Below the pieces are notes generated by a model. The model was not told where the DNA came from and did not search any database. It saw only the letters and a program-made list of their open reading frames with translations. Made by a program: the position numbers and the translations under genes. A stretch of DNA of 64,000 bases from Streptomyces antioxidans (GTDB lineage: Bacteria > Actinomycetota > Actinomycetes > Streptomycetales > Streptomycetaceae), in assembly GCF_000968685.2 (NCBI RefSeq), contig NZ_LAKD02000101.1, forward strand, positions 1 to 64,000. Reading direction: 5' to 3'. Below are positions 1-7,632 of the stretch, in pieces (the first letter of the stretch is position 1; each line of letters starts with the position of its first letter).

Positions 1-2
1 GG

Positions 3-446
3 CTCTACCTGCTCACCACCGCCGAGGGCATGCCGGTCTCCTGGTGCCTGGCGAACCCCAAGCTCGGCGAGCGGGAGGTGATGACCGCACTGCTGGAACG
101 CGACCATCACCTCGTCCGCGCCGGACAGGTCATCCTCGCCGACAAGGGCTTCGCCGGGAAGGAGTTCGAGGCATTCATCACCGAACGACTCGAAGGCCAT
201 CTGGTACGTCCGGACCGCAAGGACGAACCCACCCGGCATGGACGCCTGGCCCGATGCCGCCAGTGGATCGAGGCGGTTTTCGACACCCTCAAGGGCCAGC
301 TCAGCCTGGAACAGCACGGCGGAAGAACACCGGCCGGAGTCTTCGCCCGCACCGGCCAACGACTCCTCGCCCTCGCAGCAGCCATCTGGCACAACTGGAC
401 CACCGGAGCCGAAGCCAAGCGATCCCTGATCGCGTATGACCACTGA
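3..446 (+). CDS. IS982-family transposase, 3' part only
   Basis: The reading frame is already open at base 3, so the 5' end lies outside the window. The visible 147 residues are the C-terminal half of an IS982-type DDE transposase: an LADKGF segment carrying an acidic catalytic residue, then LVRPDRKDE and RQWIEAVFDTLKGQ, whose Glu is the likely third catalytic acid. The end LIAYDH is typical of Streptomyces members of the family from memory. It catalyses cut-and-paste movement of its own element. The right terminal repeat should lie just after the stop, about 447-475, but cannot be proven without the left end. Whether the element is intact cannot be judged here. Confidence 0.85.
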   Translation, partial: LYLLTTAEGMPVSWCLANPKLGEREVMTALLERDHHLVRAGQVILADKGFAGKEFEAFITERLEGHLVRPDRKDEPTRHGRLARCRQWIEAVFDTLKGQLSLEQHGGRTPAGVFARTGQRLLALAAAIWHNWTTGAEAKRSLIAYDH

Positions 447-465
447 GGACATCAGACTCACTCAT

Positions 466-978
466 CTAGGCCACGTCTCTGCGCATGCAGACCCGTGGCC
501 AGCGGGCTAGTCCGTGCTGGGCCTCGCTGAGGCGGATCTCGCGGAGGCCGGGGGTCAGCTCGGACTCGGTCAGGGTGCGGAAGCCGCACCGGGCGGCGTA
601 GTACGGGGCGTTCCAGGCCACGTCGACGAAGGTGGTCAGGGTGAGCGCGGGGACGCCGTCGTCCGCGGCGCGTGCCGCGATGTGGTCGATCAGGGCCCGC
701 CCCACGCCCCGGCGGGCGCTGTCGGGGTGGACCGAGATCTGCTCGATGTGGACGTTTCCGTCGACGGGGTCGGTGATCAGGTACGCCATCGCCCGGTCGG
801 CGTCGTCGACCGCGACCCAGGCCCGTCCGGCCCGCTGGTAGCGGCTCAGCTCTGCCAGGCTCAGGGGCTCGTCATCGGCGACTTCTTCCATTCCGATGTC
901 CCGGAAGCAGAGTCCGGCGGCGCGCTCTATGTCCTGGAGGACGGGGAGTTCTTCACTGGTGCTCGTTCGAATCCGCAC
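466..978 (-). CDS. GNAT-family N-acetyltransferase
   Basis: A 170-residue single-domain GNAT acetyltransferase that should transfer acetyl from acetyl-CoA to an unknown amine. The acetyl-CoA loop is visible as HPDSARRGVGRALIDH (RRGVGRA fits R/Q-x-x-G-x-G/A), followed by NAPYYAARCGFR, the usual C-terminal Tyr/GF region. I chose the GTG at 978 because GAGG sits about nine bases upstream and the protein then begins with the first GNAT strand. An in-frame extension to 1098 adds 40 residues of non-family sequence. It stands alone beside the IS982 remnant, facing it. Substrate unknown. Confidence 0.8.
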   Translation of the reverse strand: MRIRTSTSEELPVLQDIERAAGLCFRDIGMEEVADDEPLSLAELSRYQRAGRAWVAVDDADRAMAYLITDPVDGNVHIEQISVHPDSARRGVGRALIDHIAARAADDGVPALTLTTFVDVAWNAPYYAARCGFRTLTESELTPGLREIRLSEAQHGLARWPRVCMRRDVA

Positions 979-1195
979 ACCACCATCATCCTCCGGAACG
1001 CCGGAACAAAGGCGTGCCCCCCACCGCCGTGGAGAGCACCCTTCGGCCGTTCCTTCATATGAACGCATATGAACGCCACCGGACCGAGGGCACCCCAATG
1101 ACCTCGGCCTTCTCCGCTGGCAGTGATCATGAATCTACCAAGTCCGCTGCGCAGAGGCGAGATTGAGGCCCGCCATGTGCCAGGGGGACGCGTGT

Positions 1196-2311
1196 TCACG
1201 GCTGTGTACCCGCCGCTCCCTCCGTGATCGCCTCCTCGACCTCCCCCGTGCGCGCCGCCTCCTCCGCCGCGAAGCGCCGCTGGTCCAGCCGCTCGGCCAG
1301 CTCCTCGTCCTGGTTCATCAGCAAGTCGAGGTTGCTGTCGCCCAGTTCCAGCACGCCCATGTCGACGTACGCCCGCTGCAGCCGCTCGCCCCACAGCCCG
1401 ATGTCCTTCACACACGGCACGATCCGGCCGAAGAGCAGCTTGCGGAACATGTGCAGGAACTGCGACTGCTCGCAGCACTCCTCGGCCTCGGCCTTGGGGA
1501 TGCCGAAGTTCTCCAGGGCCTCCACGCCGCGCAGCCGGTCGCGCATCAAGTAGCAGCCCTCGATGACGAATTCCTCGCGCTCGCGCAGCTCGGCGTCGCT
1601 CAGCTGCCGGTAGTAGTCCCGCAGCGCCATCCGGCCGAAGGCCACATGGCGGGCCTCGTCCTGCATGACGTAGGCCAGGATCTGCTGGGGCAGCGGCTTG
1701 TCGGTGGTGTCGCGGATGAGGCCGAAGGCGGCGAGCGCCAGGCCCTCGATGAGCACCTGCATGCCCAGGTAGGCCATGTCCCAGCGGGAGTCGCGGAGGG
1801 TGTCGCCGAGGAGGGTCCGCAGATCGGTGTTGATGGGGTAGACCGTGCCGAGCTTGTCGTGCAGGAAGCGGCCGTACAGCTCGGCGTGGCGCGCCTCGTC
1901 CATGGTCTGGGTCGCGGAGTAGAACTTGGCGTCCAGGTCGGGCGCGGACTCCACGATCCGGGCCGCGCACACCATCGCGCCCTGTTCGCCGTGGAGGAAC
2001 TGGCTGAATTGCCAGGCGGCGACATGATGGCGCAATTCACCCTTGTCCCGGTCGGTCATCCGGTCCCAGTGGCGGGTGCCGTAGAGGGCGAGCGACTCAT
2101 CGGGGGTGCCCAGCGGATCGTACGGGTCCACCTCCAGGTCCCAGTCGATCCGCTTGACCGCGTCCCACTGCTTGTCCTTGCCCTTCTGGTAGAGGGCGAG
2201 CAGCCGGGCCCGGTGGTCGTCGTACTCCCAGCTGAACCGGGCGGCGCCGCCGGCGGGCACCTGCCAGAGGGGGTCTCCTGGATCCATCGCGTAGAGCTCT
2301 TGCGTCGCCAC
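1196..2311 (-). CDS. Ferritin-like diiron protein
   Basis: A 371-residue all-helical protein with a full set of ferritin-like diiron ligands: Glu109 (HGEQGA), Glu139/His142 (DEARHAELY), Glu189 (LIEGLAL) and Glu219/His222 (DEARHVAFG). This E, ExxH, E, ExxH order is that of ribonucleotide-reductase-R2-like and R2-like ligand-binding oxidases. It is too divergent to call nrdB, and no large reductase subunit is nearby. It is transcribed divergently from the AurF-like gene at 2503, with about 190 bp between them. Two O2-activating diiron proteins back to back suggest shared control or a joint oxidation. The acidic C-terminal 40 residues look disordered. Reaction unknown. Confidence 0.75.
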   Translation of the reverse strand: MATQELYAMDPGDPLWQVPAGGAARFSWEYDDHRARLLALYQKGKDKQWDAVKRIDWDLEVDPYDPLGTPDESLALYGTRHWDRMTDRDKGELRHHVAAWQFSQFLHGEQGAMVCAARIVESAPDLDAKFYSATQTMDEARHAELYGRFLHDKLGTVYPINTDLRTLLGDTLRDSRWDMAYLGMQVLIEGLALAAFGLIRDTTDKPLPQQILAYVMQDEARHVAFGRMALRDYYRQLSDAELREREEFVIEGCYLMRDRLRGVEALENFGIPKAEAEECCEQSQFLHMFRKLLFGRIVPCVKDIGLWGERLQRAYVDMGVLELGDSNLDLLMNQDEELAERLDQRRFAAEEAARTGEVEEAITEGAAGTQP

Positions 2312-2502
2312 CGACGCCTCCTTCGCCTCGCTCCCCCGTGAACGGATGCGTACTCGGCAGGCTCACACGACCGTTACTCGGCGGTCAATAAGACCTCCCC
2401 AAGGGATTGACGGCCTTGCTGACACGGAGTCTCATAAGAGGTATCCGCCGGTAACCGTTCCCACCGGCGCCTGTCCGAGCCATCAGTGAGGTGCCCTCGA
2501 CG

Positions 2503-3432
2503 ATGTCCACCACGACCGAACCCCCCGCGCTCCGGGACGCGCTCGGGCTGATCAAGGACCGTGAACGGGTCGCGGAGCGGCTGCTCCAGTCCTCCGCCAA
2601 GCACTCCTTCGACCCCGACACCGAGTTGGACTGGGACGCGCCGTTCGAGCCCGGCAAGTGGTTCTGGCCGCCGGAGCTGGTGTCGCTCTACGACACGCCC
2701 ATGTGGCGCCGGATGTCGGAGGAGCAGCGGCTGCTGCTGTCCCAGCACGAGGCGGCGGCCCTCGCCTCGCTGGGCATATGGTTCGAGATCATCCTGATCC
2801 AGCTGCTCACCCGGCACATCTACGACAAGCCCGCGACCAGCGCTCATGTGCGGTACGCGCTCACCGAGATCGCCGATGAGTGCCGCCACTCCAAGATGTT
2901 CGCGCGGCTGATCGCCAAGGGGGGCGCCCCGGCGTATCCGGTTGCCCCGCTCCACCACAACCTGGGCCGGTTCTTCAAGACGGTCTCCACCACGCCCGGT
3001 TCGTTCACCGCGACCCTCCTCGGCGAGGAGATCCTGGACTGGATGCAGCGGCTGACCTTCCCCGACGAGCGCGTCCAGCCGCTGATTCGCGGGGTGACCC
3101 GGATCCATGTGGTCGAGGAGGCCCGCCATGTGCGGTACGCGCGCGAGGAGCTGCGCCGCCAGATGCTGCGGGCGCCGCGCTGGGAGGCGGAGCTGACCCG
3201 GATCGGTTCCGGGGAGTTCTCCCGGATCTTCTCGCAGGCGTTCATCAATCCCAAGGTCTACACGAACGTGGGACTCGACCGCCGCGCGGCCGTCGCTCAA
3301 GTGCGGGCCAGCGGGCATCGGCGCGAGGTGATGCGCAACGGCGCCAGCAAGCTCACCGAATTCCTCGACGACGTCGGGGTGATGCGGGGTGTGGGGCGCC
3401 GGCTGTGGAAGAGCTCGGGGCTGCTGGCGTAG
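2503..3432 (+). CDS. AurF-family diiron oxygenase
   Basis: A 309-residue protein of the AurF (p-aminobenzoate N-oxygenase) family. Ligand-bearing helices are recognisable: GIWFEIILIQ, EIADECRHSKMF (Glu and His three residues apart), LGEEILDWM and HVVEEARHVRYAREE (a double ExxH region). Family members oxidise arylamines or other small substrates at a carboxylate/His diiron centre with O2. The ATG at 2503 is preferred over the GTG at 2491 because GAGG ends about 11 bases before it. It is divergent from the ferritin-like gene at 1196-2311. A possible -35 (TTGACG, 2407-2412) lies upstream, without a convincing -10. The repeat block follows immediately downstream. Substrate unknown. Confidence 0.8.
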   Translation: MSTTTEPPALRDALGLIKDRERVAERLLQSSAKHSFDPDTELDWDAPFEPGKWFWPPELVSLYDTPMWRRMSEEQRLLLSQHEAAALASLGIWFEIILIQLLTRHIYDKPATSAHVRYALTEIADECRHSKMFARLIAKGGAPAYPVAPLHHNLGRFFKTVSTTPGSFTATLLGEEILDWMQRLTFPDERVQPLIRGVTRIHVVEEARHVRYAREELRRQMLRAPRWEAELTRIGSGEFSRIFSQAFINPKVYTNVGLDRRAAVAQVRASGHRREVMRNGASKLTEFLDDVGVMRGVGRRLWKSSGLLA

Positions 3433-3433
3433 G

Positions 3434-3556
3434 GGCGCCTGCGGCGGGCCGCGCGGCGGAGCCGCATATCGATGCTTTCCCCACCCCGCCCCTTCCCACA
3501 ACTGGGGCTCCGCCCCAGCCCCCGGCGTCCGTCCAGGGGCGAAGCCCCGCCACGAG
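3434..3556. repeat. Dispersed Streptomyces intergenic repeat with hairpin
   Basis: Starts two bases after the AurF-like stop. Bases 3484-3525 (42 bp) recur identically at 47630-47671. The core is a perfect palindrome, CTGGGGCTCCGCCCCAG (3502-3518), that can fold as a hairpin and may end transcription. A reverse-oriented relative lies near 47877-47920. Confidence 0.7.
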
Positions 3557-3559
3557 GCG

Positions 3560-4030
3560 GACACTGCCGTAGGGCCGGGGCCAGGGGGCGTTCGGCCGCC
3601 GGGCCGAGGGGCATTCGGCCTCCGGGCCGAGGGGGTTCAGACCGCCCGGCCCAGGGGGCAGGCGGCCAGGCCCAAGGACATTCGACCGCCGAGCCCAGGG
3701 GATTTCGGCCGCCGGACCCAAGGGGGTTCGACTGCCGGACCCCCAGGCATTCGGCCCTCGGGCACAGGAGACTTGGGCCGCCGGGCCCAAGGGCCCATCC
3801 TGGTTGGGCCCAGGGGGGCTCGGCCGCCCGGCCCAGGGAGGTTCCGGCCGCCCGGCCCAAGGGGGTTCGGCCGCCCGGCCCACGGGGATTCGACCGCCGA
3901 GCCCAGGGGATTTCGGTCACCGGGCCGAAGAGGGTTCCACCGCCGTCCCCACGGGCATTCGGCCGCCGGGCACAGGAGATTGGGGGCGTCGGGTCCAAGG
4001 GCCCGGCCGGGTTGGGTCGAAGGGGACATC
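3560..4030. repeat. Imperfect tandem repeat block with 208-bp higher-order duplication
   Basis: About 470 bp built from degenerate copies of a 22-27 bp unit resembling TTCGGCCGCCGGGCCCAGGG. Superimposed on this, 3680-3820 is repeated without any indel at 3888-4028, an exact 208-base offset, with about 80 percent identity by eye. Landmarks in both copies are ATTCGACCGCCGAGCCCAGG and CATTCGG...GGGCACAGGAGA. It fills the gap between the AurF-like gene and the TetR gene. Open frames across it exist on both strands, but their products are low-complexity Gly/Pro/Arg strings and are not called as genes. Confidence 0.85.
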
Positions 4031-4064
4031 CGCTTCGTGGCGGCGGGCGGTTACGCTGCCAGGC

Positions 4065-4892
4065 ATGACGACAGGCAGCGGCACCGCTCCGGCGCTCCCG
4101 GAGGCGACAACCCCGGCGGAGGCGAGGGCCGCCGCGCGCCCGGTGGCGGAAACCCCTGCCACCGCTGGCCCACCGGCCGCCCGCCGGGCCAGCTATCGCA
4201 GGCTGAGCGTCGAGGCGCGGCGTGCCGAACTCCTCACCGCCGCGCTCGGCCTCTTCGCCCACCGCGCGCCCGAGGACGTGTCGCTGGACGATGTGGCCTC
4301 GGCCGCCGGGGCCTCCCGTCCGCTGGTCTATCGCTACTTCCCGGGCGGCAAGCAGCAGTTGTACGAGGCGGCGCTGCGCAGCGCCGCCGATGAGCTGGAA
4401 CGGTGCTTCGAGGAGCCCAGGAGCGGTCCGCTCAGCGTCCGGCTGAGCCGGGTGCTGGACCGCTATCTGGCCTTCGTGGACCAGCACGACGCGGGGTTCA
4501 GCGCGCTGTTGCAGAGCGGCAGCGTGGCGGAGACCTCGCGCACCAACGCGATAGTGGACGAGGTGCGGCGGGCGGCGGCCGGGGAGATCCTGCTCCACCT
4601 GGCGGTCAAGGAGCCCGGTGCGCGGCTGCGGATGATGGTGCGCACCTGGATCACGGCCGTCGAGGCGGCCTCGTTGATCTGGCTGGACGAGGAGAAGCGG
4701 CCGTCGCTCGAGGAGCTGCGCGACTGGCTGGTGGACCAGTTCGTGGCGATGCTGACCGCCACCGCGACCACCGACCCGCAGACGGCCCGGGTGATGAAGG
4801 CCGCGCTCAGGATGGAGCCCGCCGAGGGAGCGGTAGGACGGCTGGCGCGCCGCGTGGTGCCCGGACTGGGCGAGGCCTCGCATCTGCTGTGA
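4065..4892 (+). CDS. TetR-family transcriptional regulator
   Basis: A 275-residue TetR regulator. Residues 1-45 are an Ala/Pro/Thr-rich tail, then comes the DNA-binding helix-turn-helix: ELLTAALGLFAHR, VSLDDVASAAGASRPLVYRY and FPGGKQQLYEAAL. The C-terminal ligand-binding domain has no close match I recognise. The ATG at 4065 gives the family layout. Upstream frames merely run through the repeat block. It follows the repeat block and precedes an IS21 fossil, so its target is not evident; the nearby AurF-like gene is one candidate. The C-terminal 35 residues are outside the usual domain length. Confidence 0.85.
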   Translation: MTTGSGTAPALPEATTPAEARAAARPVAETPATAGPPAARRASYRRLSVEARRAELLTAALGLFAHRAPEDVSLDDVASAAGASRPLVYRYFPGGKQQLYEAALRSAADELERCFEEPRSGPLSVRLSRVLDRYLAFVDQHDAGFSALLQSGSVAETSRTNAIVDEVRRAAAGEILLHLAVKEPGARLRMMVRTWITAVEAASLIWLDEEKRPSLEELRDWLVDQFVAMLTATATTDPQTARVMKAALRMEPAEGAVGRLARRVVPGLGEASHLL

Positions 4893-5069
4893 CGGGCGCG
4901 GCCGGTGAGACGCGGTCATGGCGGCCTCGGCTTCCCCGCCGTGAAGGCGACGGTGAAGCCGAAGCCACCATGAGGGAGAAGCGCCATGACCCTGCCCGGC
5001 CGGCGAGGCTTGACCGAGCAGTCCGCCGCTGAGCGACCGGGGCTTCCTCGCCTAGCCGCTGATGGCCGA

Positions 5070-5100
5070 GTGCGACGAGTGCGACGAGTGCGACGAGTCC
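5070..5100. repeat. Short tandem GTGCGACGA repeat
   Basis: Three to four adjacent copies of the 9-mer GTGCGACGA, the last with one change. It lies in non-coding DNA just before the IstB remnant. No function is apparent. Confidence 0.7.
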
Positions 5101-5138
5101 GACGACCGGGCCCGCCGCCGCTCGGAGCGGCGGATGGG

Positions 5139-5285
5139 CACCCGCTCTGTCCGCTCGGCGACTCGGGCACCGGCACGGCGCCCATGCCCATCGATCTGAG
5201 CACCGAGGCGGCCACGAAGGGCTGCCCCGCTGCTACACCCTCGCTGCGAAGCTGGTGAACGAGCCGGCCGAGGCCGCGCCCTGCC
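5139..5285 (+). pseudogene. Fossil of an IS21-family IstB ATPase
   Basis: Within 4893-5306 only this part has a recognisable origin. Frame one reads PLCPLGDSGTGTAPMPIDLS (Walker-A-like GDSGTG at 5157-5174, with the usual Lys-Ser changed) then TEAATKG. Two bases out of frame, from 5231, it continues CYTLAAKLVNEPAEA. Together these match the Walker A and following helix of Streptomyces IS21 helper proteins as I remember them (LLGDSGTGKSH ... YTLATKLVNELVEA). A frameshift near 5220, the loss of the Walker lysine and the missing flanks show it is dead. Confidence 0.6.
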
Positions 5286-5306
5286 GCCGTGTTGTGCCGA
5301 TGGACC

Positions 5307-5717
5307 TCAAGAGTCGAGCACGGCGGCGACCGCCTCGATCTCCACGAGCTGGTCCGTATAGCCGAGGACAGTGACGCCCATCAAGGTGCTGGGGACGTCG
5401 TGGTCACCGAACGCATCCCTGACCACTTCCCAGGCGGTCACCAGGTCCTCCTGCCGGGCCGACGCGACGAGAACCCTGGTGCTGATGACGTCCTGGAGTG
5501 ACGCGCCTGCGGCAGCGAGAGCAGTCCGCATGTTCTCGACGGCTTTCAGCGCCTGCCCCGCGTAGTCCCCGATCGCCGCCGTCGAGCCGTCGTCGTTCAG
5601 GGGACAAGCCCCGGCGAGGAAGATCAGGCGGGAGTCGGCAGGCGCCGTGGCCGCGTAGGCGTATTCGGCGACGTCGGACAGGGAGGCGGAGCGGATCAGA
5701 GTGATGGCACGAGCCAC
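5307..5717 (-). CDS. RidA/YjgF-family protein
   Basis: A 136-residue RidA (YjgF/YER057c/UK114) protein. Family members hydrolyse reactive enamine/imine intermediates of amino-acid metabolism as trimers. Visible landmarks are SRLIFLAGACPLNDDG, QALKAVENMRTALAAAGAS, STRVLVASA and VTVLGYTDQLVEIEAVA. The conserved Arg that binds the substrate carboxylate is present in the VISTRVLV strand. I favour the GTG at 5717, which has AAAGGA about 10 bases upstream; an ATG at 5738 adds seven residues. It is monocistronic. Confidence 0.85.
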   Translation of the reverse strand: MARAITLIRSASLSDVAEYAYAATAPADSRLIFLAGACPLNDDGSTAAIGDYAGQALKAVENMRTALAAAGASLQDVISTRVLVASARQEDLVTAWEVVRDAFGDHDVPSTLMGVTVLGYTDQLVEIEAVAAVLDS

Positions 5718-5909
5718 GGTCGGCGGGTCCTTTCCCATCGGGTGTTGAGCGTGGACATCCTGCCAGCGGCCCGTTGGCACCCGCCTTCCTTTTTCTCGCG
5801 GCGCCCACGCGCAATGCCGTCATTTCTGGTCAACCCCCGTGGCCCGGTGATCACCAGCTGCCTCCGGAACCCGTCGACGTGCGGTCGTCGTGAGACGTAC
5901 GGTCGTGGC

Positions 5910-6176
5910 GTGAGAAGCGAGGAGACGCCCTTCGTGGGCGGGCCGCTGGACGGCCGGGTGCTGTCGGTCCTGGTCGGCCTCACCGGCCAGCCGCCGAAGA
6001 CCTACGAGGTGCCGGTGGAGGACGAGGCGGGCGGGCCGCCGACCGTGTATGTCTACCGCAGGGTCCCGGCCGCCACCTCCAAGCGACTGGGCCTGGTCCG
6101 GGGCTGGGCCTATGAGTACGACCCGGAGGGAAAGCCGGGTGGCGGGCTGAAGTGGCCGTGGTCCAAGCCGAACTGA
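5910..6176 (+). CDS. Small conserved hypothetical protein
   Basis: An 88-residue soluble protein starting at GTG 5910. It begins SEETPFVGGPLDGRVL, has a central basic stretch YVYRRVPAATSKRLG and ends with a Trp/Tyr-rich part (GWAYEYDPEGKP, LKWPWSKPN). Coding bias is good over its length, and the GGPLDG start resembles small Streptomyces proteins of unknown function that I have seen, but I cannot assign a family. No signal peptide or membrane segment. The frame is open upstream, so the start is uncertain. An 11-base stretch around its stop (AACTGACGACC, about 6170-6182) recurs near 6219-6231. Confidence 0.55.
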   Translation: MRSEETPFVGGPLDGRVLSVLVGLTGQPPKTYEVPVEDEAGGPPTVYVYRRVPAATSKRLGLVRGWAYEYDPEGKPGGGLKWPWSKPN

Positions 6177-6374
6177 CGACCAGGGCGAGCGGGTAGCCGG
6201 GGCGCGCCTACGGCCGGGCGAACTGACGACCGGCACGCGGGCGGGGCGGGCCGCCGGACGGGTGACCGTATTCGCCCGACTCGCCCACAATTCTCCTGAA
6301 GATACGACTGTCATGCCACGATCCCTGCTGAGCTGGACGCCGAACGGAGGCGTCCCGGAGCCGGAGGTGATCAC

Positions 6375-7610
6375 GTGTCAGGACGGATCGTGGGCTCGGT
6401 CTGCGCGGCGGCGATCACCGCGGCCGCCGCGCTGGTGCCCGCCGTTCCGGCGGCCAAGGCGGCCGCCGCCCCCGCCCGCCCCGCCGACCGGTCCGTATCC
6501 GAGCTGCTGACGCAGCTCAAGACGCTGTACCGGAAGGCCGAGGAGGCTACGGAGGCGTACAACGGGACCGAGGAGAAGCTGCGCAAGCAGCGCTCCAGGA
6601 CCAGGGAGCTCACGGACCAGCTCGTCCACGCCCGTACGGAGCTCGCCGTCAGCCATGACGATGCGGGACGGCTGGCCCGTCGGCAGTACCAGGGCCACAG
6701 CGCGCTGTCCTCCTACGGCTTTCTGCTGACCCTGCTCACCCCGCATCCGGAGAGCGCCGCCGACGAGGCGCGGGAGCTGGACCGGGCGGCCGGTCGCGAG
6801 GCCGCCCTGATCCAGCGGCTGACCAAGGGCGAGCGGCGCGCCGACACCATCGCCACCCGGGCGCGGACCGCACTGGACAAACAGCTGTCCCTGACGGCGA
6901 AGCGCAAGAAACAGCGGGACAAGGTGAAGAAGCAGCTCGGCTCCATCGAGAAGCTGCTTGCCGCGCTCAGCACCCGCCAGATCGCCCAGGTGGCCGAGCG
7001 CGAGCGCCAGGAGACCGCGAAGGCCCAGCGCAAACTGCTCGCCTCCGGGGCGCTCGGCACCGCGGGCGGCACCTCACCCGGCGCCGCGGGCCCGCCCGCC
7101 ACCACGAACGGCGGCACCAAAGCCCCGGCCCCCGGAAGCCGCCAGGACACCCCGGCGGCAGGCACCCCCTCCCCCGCGGCCACCGCCACCGCGCCCCGCC
7201 CCCAGAAGTCCCCCGGCCGCAGCCCCGGCATGGCGTCCGCGGAGGCCGGACGGCGGGCGCTCTCCTACGCCCTGGACCAGATCGGCAAGCCGTACGTCTG
7301 GGGCGCCGAGGGGCCGGACTCCTTCGACTGCTCGGGGCTGACCTCCTCCGCCTGGGCCCATGCCGGGCGGACCATCCCGCGCACCAGCCAGGAGCAGTGG
7401 CGCCAGCTGCCACGGGTACCGCTCAGCCAGCTGCGGCCAGGCGATCTGGTGATCTACTACAAGGGAGCGAGCCACGTGGCGATGTACGCGGGCAACGGCC
7501 AGGTGGTCCAGGCACCGCGCCCCGGCCAGCGGGTGAAGCTCTCCCCGCTCGCCGCCAATCCGCTGCAGGGCGTGGTACGCCCGGGTCCGGTCACGGCCAA
7601 GAAGGGGTGA
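6375..7610 (+). CDS. Secreted NlpC/P60 peptidoglycan endopeptidase
   Basis: A 411-residue exported cell-wall hydrolase. Residues 1-30 are a signal peptide (Ala-rich core, likely cleavage near AKAAAAP). A long coiled coil follows (about 40-215, KLRKQRSRTRELTDQL, RKKQRDKVKKQLGSIEKL), then a Pro/Ala/Thr linker. The C-terminal NlpC/P60 domain (about 290-405) has the catalytic Cys in DSFDCSGL and His in SHVAMYAG. This matches RipA-like proteins that cut the D-iGlu to diaminopimelate bond. The GTG at 6375 has GGAG eight bases upstream. It converges on the flavoprotein gene at 7633. Confidence 0.92.
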   Translation: MSGRIVGSVCAAAITAAAALVPAVPAAKAAAAPARPADRSVSELLTQLKTLYRKAEEATEAYNGTEEKLRKQRSRTRELTDQLVHARTELAVSHDDAGRLARRQYQGHSALSSYGFLLTLLTPHPESAADEARELDRAAGREAALIQRLTKGERRADTIATRARTALDKQLSLTAKRKKQRDKVKKQLGSIEKLLAALSTRQIAQVAERERQETAKAQRKLLASGALGTAGGTSPGAAGPPATTNGGTKAPAPGSRQDTPAAGTPSPAATATAPRPQKSPGRSPGMASAEAGRRALSYALDQIGKPYVWGAEGPDSFDCSGLTSSAWAHAGRTIPRTSQEQWRQLPRVPLSQLRPGDLVIYYKGASHVAMYAGNGQVVQAPRPGQRVKLSPLAANPLQGVVRPGPVTAKKG

Positions 7611-7632
7611 AGGCTCCGGCGGACGGCCGGTG

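Noticed and set aside
1196..2311. Ribonucleotide reductase small subunit
   Set aside because: Diiron ligands fit, but no large subunit is nearby and the typical NrdB sequence blocks are not evident.
3560..4030. CRISPR array
   Set aside because: Repeats are degenerate and contiguous, with no conserved repeat alternating with unique spacers and no cas genes nearby.
3389..4393. Open frames through the repeat block, several hundred codons on both strands
   Set aside because: Products are repetitive Gly/Pro/Arg strings; all frames are open because the repeat has no stops. No ribosome-binding site or domain.
5742..6176. A longer 144-codon version of the small protein ending at 6176
   Set aside because: The added N-terminus overlaps the RidA gene start on the other strand and looks like non-coding sequence; the GTG at 5910 gives a compact protein.
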